DNA from: a virus
Virus record (IMG/VR): IMGVR_UViG_3300043392_000027
Location: 1-29,917 of that record
Length of the DNA: 29,917 bases
Reading direction: 5' to 3' (one strand)
In this document: positions 26,570 to 29,917 of the stretch, one piece after another
How positions within the stretch are numbered: the first letter of the stretch is position 1
Layout of the letters: each line of letters opens with the position of its first letter
The notes under the pieces: model-generated
Seen by the model: the letters and a program-made list of their open reading frames with translations, nothing else
What the model was told of the DNA's origin: nothing
Databases searched by the model: none
Translations under genes and position numbers: made by a program

Positions 26570-27884
26570 CTAGCATCGCCTGCGTGAGGATAGCTTCGCC
26601 TGCGCGTTCAGCTTCCATCTCCGCAATCTCAGCAGGTGAGAACTGTCCAATGAGCGACATACGTGAGCGGAATGGAATGTCTTGGAACTTCGAGTTAGCG
26701 TCTCCACGTTCAGCCAGCGAGTAGCGTTCTGCAGGCTTCCAGATAGGTTCTAGATCGAGCAGGTTTGCACGCTCTTCGTCACCCATCCAACGGAACATCA
26801 AAGACATCACCTTGGACCAGGAAGCAGTTACTCGAGCCATACGGTCCTCAGCTTTGAATACGAGTCCTTCTCGTGCGAGAGCTGCACCCTCAGCAGACTG
26901 GTTTGCACCATCTGGAGAGAGGTAGTGCATGGGTGTGCGAGTCAATGCTGCGAAGTCTTGGATGTCAGCACGAACACCAGAGATAATTCCCTGAATGTCG
27001 GTCTGCTGTGACTCCCAAATATCTGCACCTTCAGGAAGCATCCACAGCGCACCAGGTCCAGGTTGGAAAATACCGTCATAGTCGACTTCGTTTCCTTCCA
27101 TATCGAACTGTGGAAGGTCACCCTTGATAGCGCGCTGCTTGAATGCCTGAGTTGTCACAATGACAAGGCGTTGCAAAATCATGTGATTGATGCGATCAAT
27201 TAGGTCGAGGAAAGGTTCAAACTCGCCCTTCTCGTTCAAGTTCTCAAACTTGACCACAGGGACTTCACCAAGAGGGTTATCGCTTGAAAGGTCCTCACGG
27301 TAAACCCAGTTATCCACCGAGTACAGTGAACCCTCAGCAGGCTTCACATAAACCTCTATACGAGTGGGGTAGTAGAAGTATGCGAAATCATAACCAAGGT
27401 GGTCATCACGCCAAACCTTCACAGCCTCAGTGATAAGGCGTGGGTCAGACTCGTGGTGCTCAGTCTCAATCTGGCGAGGGTCCTCAACCGTAACGACAGG
27501 GAATCCGCCAGGAACAATCGGAGGGCCAACAATCGCGTAGCATTCACCGAACGTCAGCATCTTGTCGTGAATGTCAGCGGACAACACGTCAAGGTTGTTT
27601 GCCTTCCACAAGCGTCGAGCTACAAGGTCGCCGTTTTCGTCACCATCAGCTCCAGTCCGGAAACCGCCAATAATCATGCGTTCACGAGTAGCTGCAACAG
27701 CCAGTGAAGCAAGGTTCATGCGAGCCTTCTTCTGGAAACGACGGTAAGCCTTAGAGGCTCCCTCAGCTCCTTCAGGAAGTGGGGCATCACCATCGACATA
27801 ACGCTCCAGGAGGTTATAGCGTGCTTGTCCTCTGGCGATGTCGCGGACTAGGTACTGCTGGCGTGAGTCCAGTTCGGTCGCCAT
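26547..27884 (-). CDS. Portal protein (SPP1 gp6-like)
   Basis: 445 residues beginning MATELDSRQQYLVRDIARGQ, with NLLERYVDGDAPLPEG, MLTFGECYAIVGPP, RTPMHYLSPDGANQSAEGAA and LAREGLVFKAEDRMARV. These blocks fit the SPP1 gp6-like portal family, the twelve-subunit ring through which DNA enters and leaves. It follows TerL directly with AAGGAG before the ATG and overlaps the MuF-like gene, the standard order. Length is normal. Confidence 0.92.
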   Translation of the reverse strand: MATELDSRQQYLVRDIARGQARYNLLERYVDGDAPLPEGAEGASKAYRRFQKKARMNLASLAVAATRERMIIGGFRTGADGDENGDLVARRLWKANNLDVLSADIHDKMLTFGECYAIVGPPIVPGGFPVVTVEDPRQIETEHHESDPRLITEAVKVWRDDHLGYDFAYFYYPTRIEVYVKPAEGSLYSVDNWVYREDLSSDNPLGEVPVVKFENLNEKGEFEPFLDLIDRINHMILQRLVIVTTQAFKQRAIKGDLPQFDMEGNEVDYDGIFQPGPGALWMLPEGADIWESQQTDIQGIISGVRADIQDFAALTRTPMHYLSPDGANQSAEGAALAREGLVFKAEDRMARVTASWSKVMSLMFRWMGDEERANLLDLEPIWKPAERYSLAERGDANSKFQDIPFRSRMSLIGQFSPAEIAEMEAERAGEAILTQAMLGGQVAQP

Positions 27885-27893
27885 GAGTTCTCC

Positions 27894-29582
27894 TTAACGA
27901 ATGCGACGGGGCACGAATGTGCTCCGTGTGGCCTCCCCTTTGGAGAGAGCCTGAAGTCTTGCCTGGTAGGCGAGAGTTGCTGCAACTGCAGCGTCAATCT
28001 TGTTTCTTGAATCGGGATGTTCTTTCGCAATAGAAAGACCACTACGGCCAATGCGTCGACGAGCATTCAACACGTGACGTGTCAAAGCGCGGTCACCGTT
28101 GTGTGTGAGGTCACCCTCAACCACAGCGTTCTGGAATTGCTCCAAAGCACGCACCACAAGATAGGAACGGTTACCTGTCATCCACCACTCAATGGGATGG
28201 TTCAGAGTGGACTTCACTTTCAGCTTCTTACCGAAAGCAGCTTCCCACCCAGCGACATACGATTCCCACCTTGCAGGGTCAGCAAACATGCCAACAACCG
28301 TGTAGTCCTCAAATGCTTTACGCACCTCAAAATCAACCTCAGCTGCAGGAACTTCCCAGTCATCCCCAGCAGGGCCATCTGGTTGCTCCCAGACTTTGAT
28401 TTCAAACAGGTGGCCATCAGATACACGACACCCAATCAGTGCAGTGGCATCAGCGACACCTCGTGAACGCTGGCGTGAACCATCGAATCCGAGCGTAATC
28501 TCGTCACGCTTAGAAACCTCAGAAGGCTTCATGCACGCATTCCACTCCACAGCAGACAGCCACGCATCACGTGAAGAAGTCGGCTGGTTGAAGTAGTAAC
28601 GACGAGAATCCTGTGGATCATTACGAGGGTCGTAGATTTCCGAAATGATTCGGTCAATATCCATAACCTCAGCAAACGGCCCATAGACATCCTTGAGGCC
28701 AGCACGAACTTCATCCTCATTAGTGAGGTCAATGTCCGCGTCAGCTTCACGATGGTCGAACAGGAGGCGTTGACGCTTCGTCTTACCCTCAGCAATAGCC
28801 TTAGCTAGGTCGTGAGTCTCCTCAGCAACAGACTTCTCACCAGGCATATACATGGTTGATGTCTCGAGCGACCAAGGCTCCGACTGTTTACGCTTTGCCA
28901 GGTTACGACGAACAGTCTGATACATGCGCTTCAGTTCAGGACGAATGTACAAGTGCGTCTCGTCAAAGACCACAAATGTTTCTTTTCCACCATCCTTCGA
29001 CGAGTTCGAAGCAGTAGATGGAACAATCTCCCCACCACTAGGGAGGAAAGTCCTGGTCAAACCTGCACCATCACGGGGCATGCCTGCAGCCAAAGGACCC
29101 ATCGTCAAATTGAAGTGCACGTTGTCGTAAGTGTTACCGGCCTGACCTTCCTCAGTCGCAAGACAGCGAATGACAGGCTCAACAACAGGGTGACCTACAG
29201 GGTCGCCCGATTCGAACACGAACGTGAACTCACAATTCGCGACCAGACACCCCTGCGAAGCACACGAATATGACTCGCCTTGTTCAGCCCAATGGTCGAA
29301 CCGGACATTTGTCAGAGCCTCAGCAAGAACAATAAATCCTGCCAGCTCACTCTTAGCTCGACCTTTAGGTCGCGACATGAAAGCCGAATCGTAAAGTCTG
29401 CGCCCATCCTCGCCCACTGCATAACAGTCGACAATGAATCCAGCGAACTCAGCATCTAATTCGATAGGTTGACCGGCAACGTCACCAGGGCCATGAACAC
29501 AATGATGCTCAATCCAGTCACAGATGAAGAAGCCAAGCGACCTGTCACGATCATGTTCAGTCGAGCGAATCAGCTCACGCAT
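27894..29582 (-). CDS. terL: Terminase large subunit
   Basis: 562 residues with an ATPase and a nuclease domain. Walker A variant SRPKGRAKS (70-78), Walker B TFVVFDE (202-208), and RNase-H-like nuclease aspartates D367 (LGFDGSRQ), D378 (GVADATAL) and a final one in NKIDAAVAA (about 535). It uses ATP to pump DNA into the prohead and cuts concatemers. The segment SYSCASQGCLVANCEF (105-120) has three Cys. The start overlaps the terS stop by 8 bases. Confidence 0.95.
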   Translation of the reverse strand: MRELIRSTEHDRDRSLGFFICDWIEHHCVHGPGDVAGQPIELDAEFAGFIVDCYAVGEDGRRLYDSAFMSRPKGRAKSELAGFIVLAEALTNVRFDHWAEQGESYSCASQGCLVANCEFTFVFESGDPVGHPVVEPVIRCLATEEGQAGNTYDNVHFNLTMGPLAAGMPRDGAGLTRTFLPSGGEIVPSTASNSSKDGGKETFVVFDETHLYIRPELKRMYQTVRRNLAKRKQSEPWSLETSTMYMPGEKSVAEETHDLAKAIAEGKTKRQRLLFDHREADADIDLTNEDEVRAGLKDVYGPFAEVMDIDRIISEIYDPRNDPQDSRRYYFNQPTSSRDAWLSAVEWNACMKPSEVSKRDEITLGFDGSRQRSRGVADATALIGCRVSDGHLFEIKVWEQPDGPAGDDWEVPAAEVDFEVRKAFEDYTVVGMFADPARWESYVAGWEAAFGKKLKVKSTLNHPIEWWMTGNRSYLVVRALEQFQNAVVEGDLTHNGDRALTRHVLNARRRIGRSGLSIAKEHPDSRNKIDAAVAATLAYQARLQALSKGEATRSTFVPRRIR

Positions 29583-29917
29583 TATCCAAGACGCGACGTC
29601 GACGAGTAGAAATGTCGGTCACTTCCGCGCCATCACGAGACTCGATAAGAACGTCAATGGGGTCCTTGTAAACCATGCGTGCCTTGAAACGAGACTCAGC
29701 AGTTTTCAAAATCTCGCCAGCCTCACGCTGACGCTGCTCAGTCATAGCAGAGGCAATCCCACAGTTCGCGCTATCAACCACATTCACTGCAGTATCAACA
29801 ACGAAACCCCACATAGCTTCATCCCATGCAACAGCATGAGGCAGACGCTTCACTTCCTCAAACCAACGGAAAGTCGCATCCTGCAACGGAACAGTCACCT
29901 GACCATCCTTTGTCACA
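29575..29917 (-). CDS. terS: Terminase small subunit, C-terminal part (begins at the left end of the window)
   Basis: The frame runs off the right end and continues in the bases after the repeat at the left end (128-258), where its ATG lies. A GTG at 29916 is internal, not the start. This portion (113 residues) includes DATFRWFEEVKRLPHAVAWD and helices ending STRRRRVLDNA, the basic C-terminus expected to contact the large subunit. The stop overlaps the terL start by 8 bases. The break is an artefact of where the circle was opened, not a broken gene. Confidence 0.82.
   Translation of the reverse strand, partial: VTKDGQVTVPLQDATFRWFEEVKRLPHAVAWDEAMWGFVVDTAVNVVDSANCGIASAMTEQRQREAGEILKTAESRFKARMVYKDPIDVLIESRDGAEVTDISTRRRRVLDNA
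29791..29917. repeat. Terminal direct repeat, right copy (circular-contig overlap)
   Basis: Identical to 1-127. One copy should be removed when the circle is closed, giving 29,790 bp. The repeat lies inside the terS gene. Confidence 0.95.

Overview
This window is the complete genome of a small temperate siphovirus. It was assembled as a circular molecule and opened inside the small-terminase gene. The first 127 bases are identical to the last 127, so the non-redundant circle is 29,790 bp. The likely host is an actinobacterium, perhaps a moderate-GC, Microbacteriaceae-like aquatic lineage. I infer this from the style of the tail and terminase proteins, the Gp37-like tail protein, frequent GTG starts with GTGA/ATGA gene overlaps, and a tRNA-derived attachment site. 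There is no host DNA to confirm it.

Layout. Two transcription units leave a divergent switch region (10480-10548). The lysogeny unit runs on the + strand: XRE repressor, ImmA/IrrE-type metalloprotease, tyrosine integrase (10549-12440). It is followed by an attP region (12441-12720) whose core is the 3' half of a tRNA-Lys(UUU) flanked by paired arm-type repeats. Two cargo genes come next (a membrane-anchored HIRAN protein and a small secreted Cys-rich protein), and the unit ends at a bidirectional terminator (13814-13843). Everything else, about 26 kb, lies on the - strand as one long lytic unit that crosses the ends of the linear sequence.

Lytic unit in transcription order: Cro-like and Xis-like regulators; small membrane and unknown genes; RusA, a YqaJ/lambda-type exonuclease and a Rad52-like annealing protein (recombination); an HNH protein; a replication initiator with a candidate origin inside its gene; HTH, ribbon-helix-helix and zinc-finger proteins; SSB; DNA-binding proteins; a metallophosphoesterase; an FmdB-like zinc ribbon; a cassette of small paralogous proteins; a terminase-adjacent HNH; TerS, TerL, portal, MuF-like protein, scaffold, capsid; four connector/tail-completion genes; major tail protein; a frameshifted tail-chaperone pair; tape measure, Dit, a Gp37-like/collagen/collar tail protein and an S74-chaperoned fibre; then M23 endolysin, XhlA-like protein and holin.

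No DNA polymerase or helicase gene is seen, so replication probably recruits the host replisome. Recombination genes, initiator, origin and SSB form one early block. Hairpins or terminators flank the capsid, major tail and fibre genes, which suggests that the ratios of structural proteins are set by RNA elements within one transcript. The least ordinary signals are a possible H-type pseudoknot just after the major tail gene, a dense cluster of perfect inverted repeats plus a G-rich array inside the initiator gene, and a run of micro-genes joined by a repeated junction sequence.
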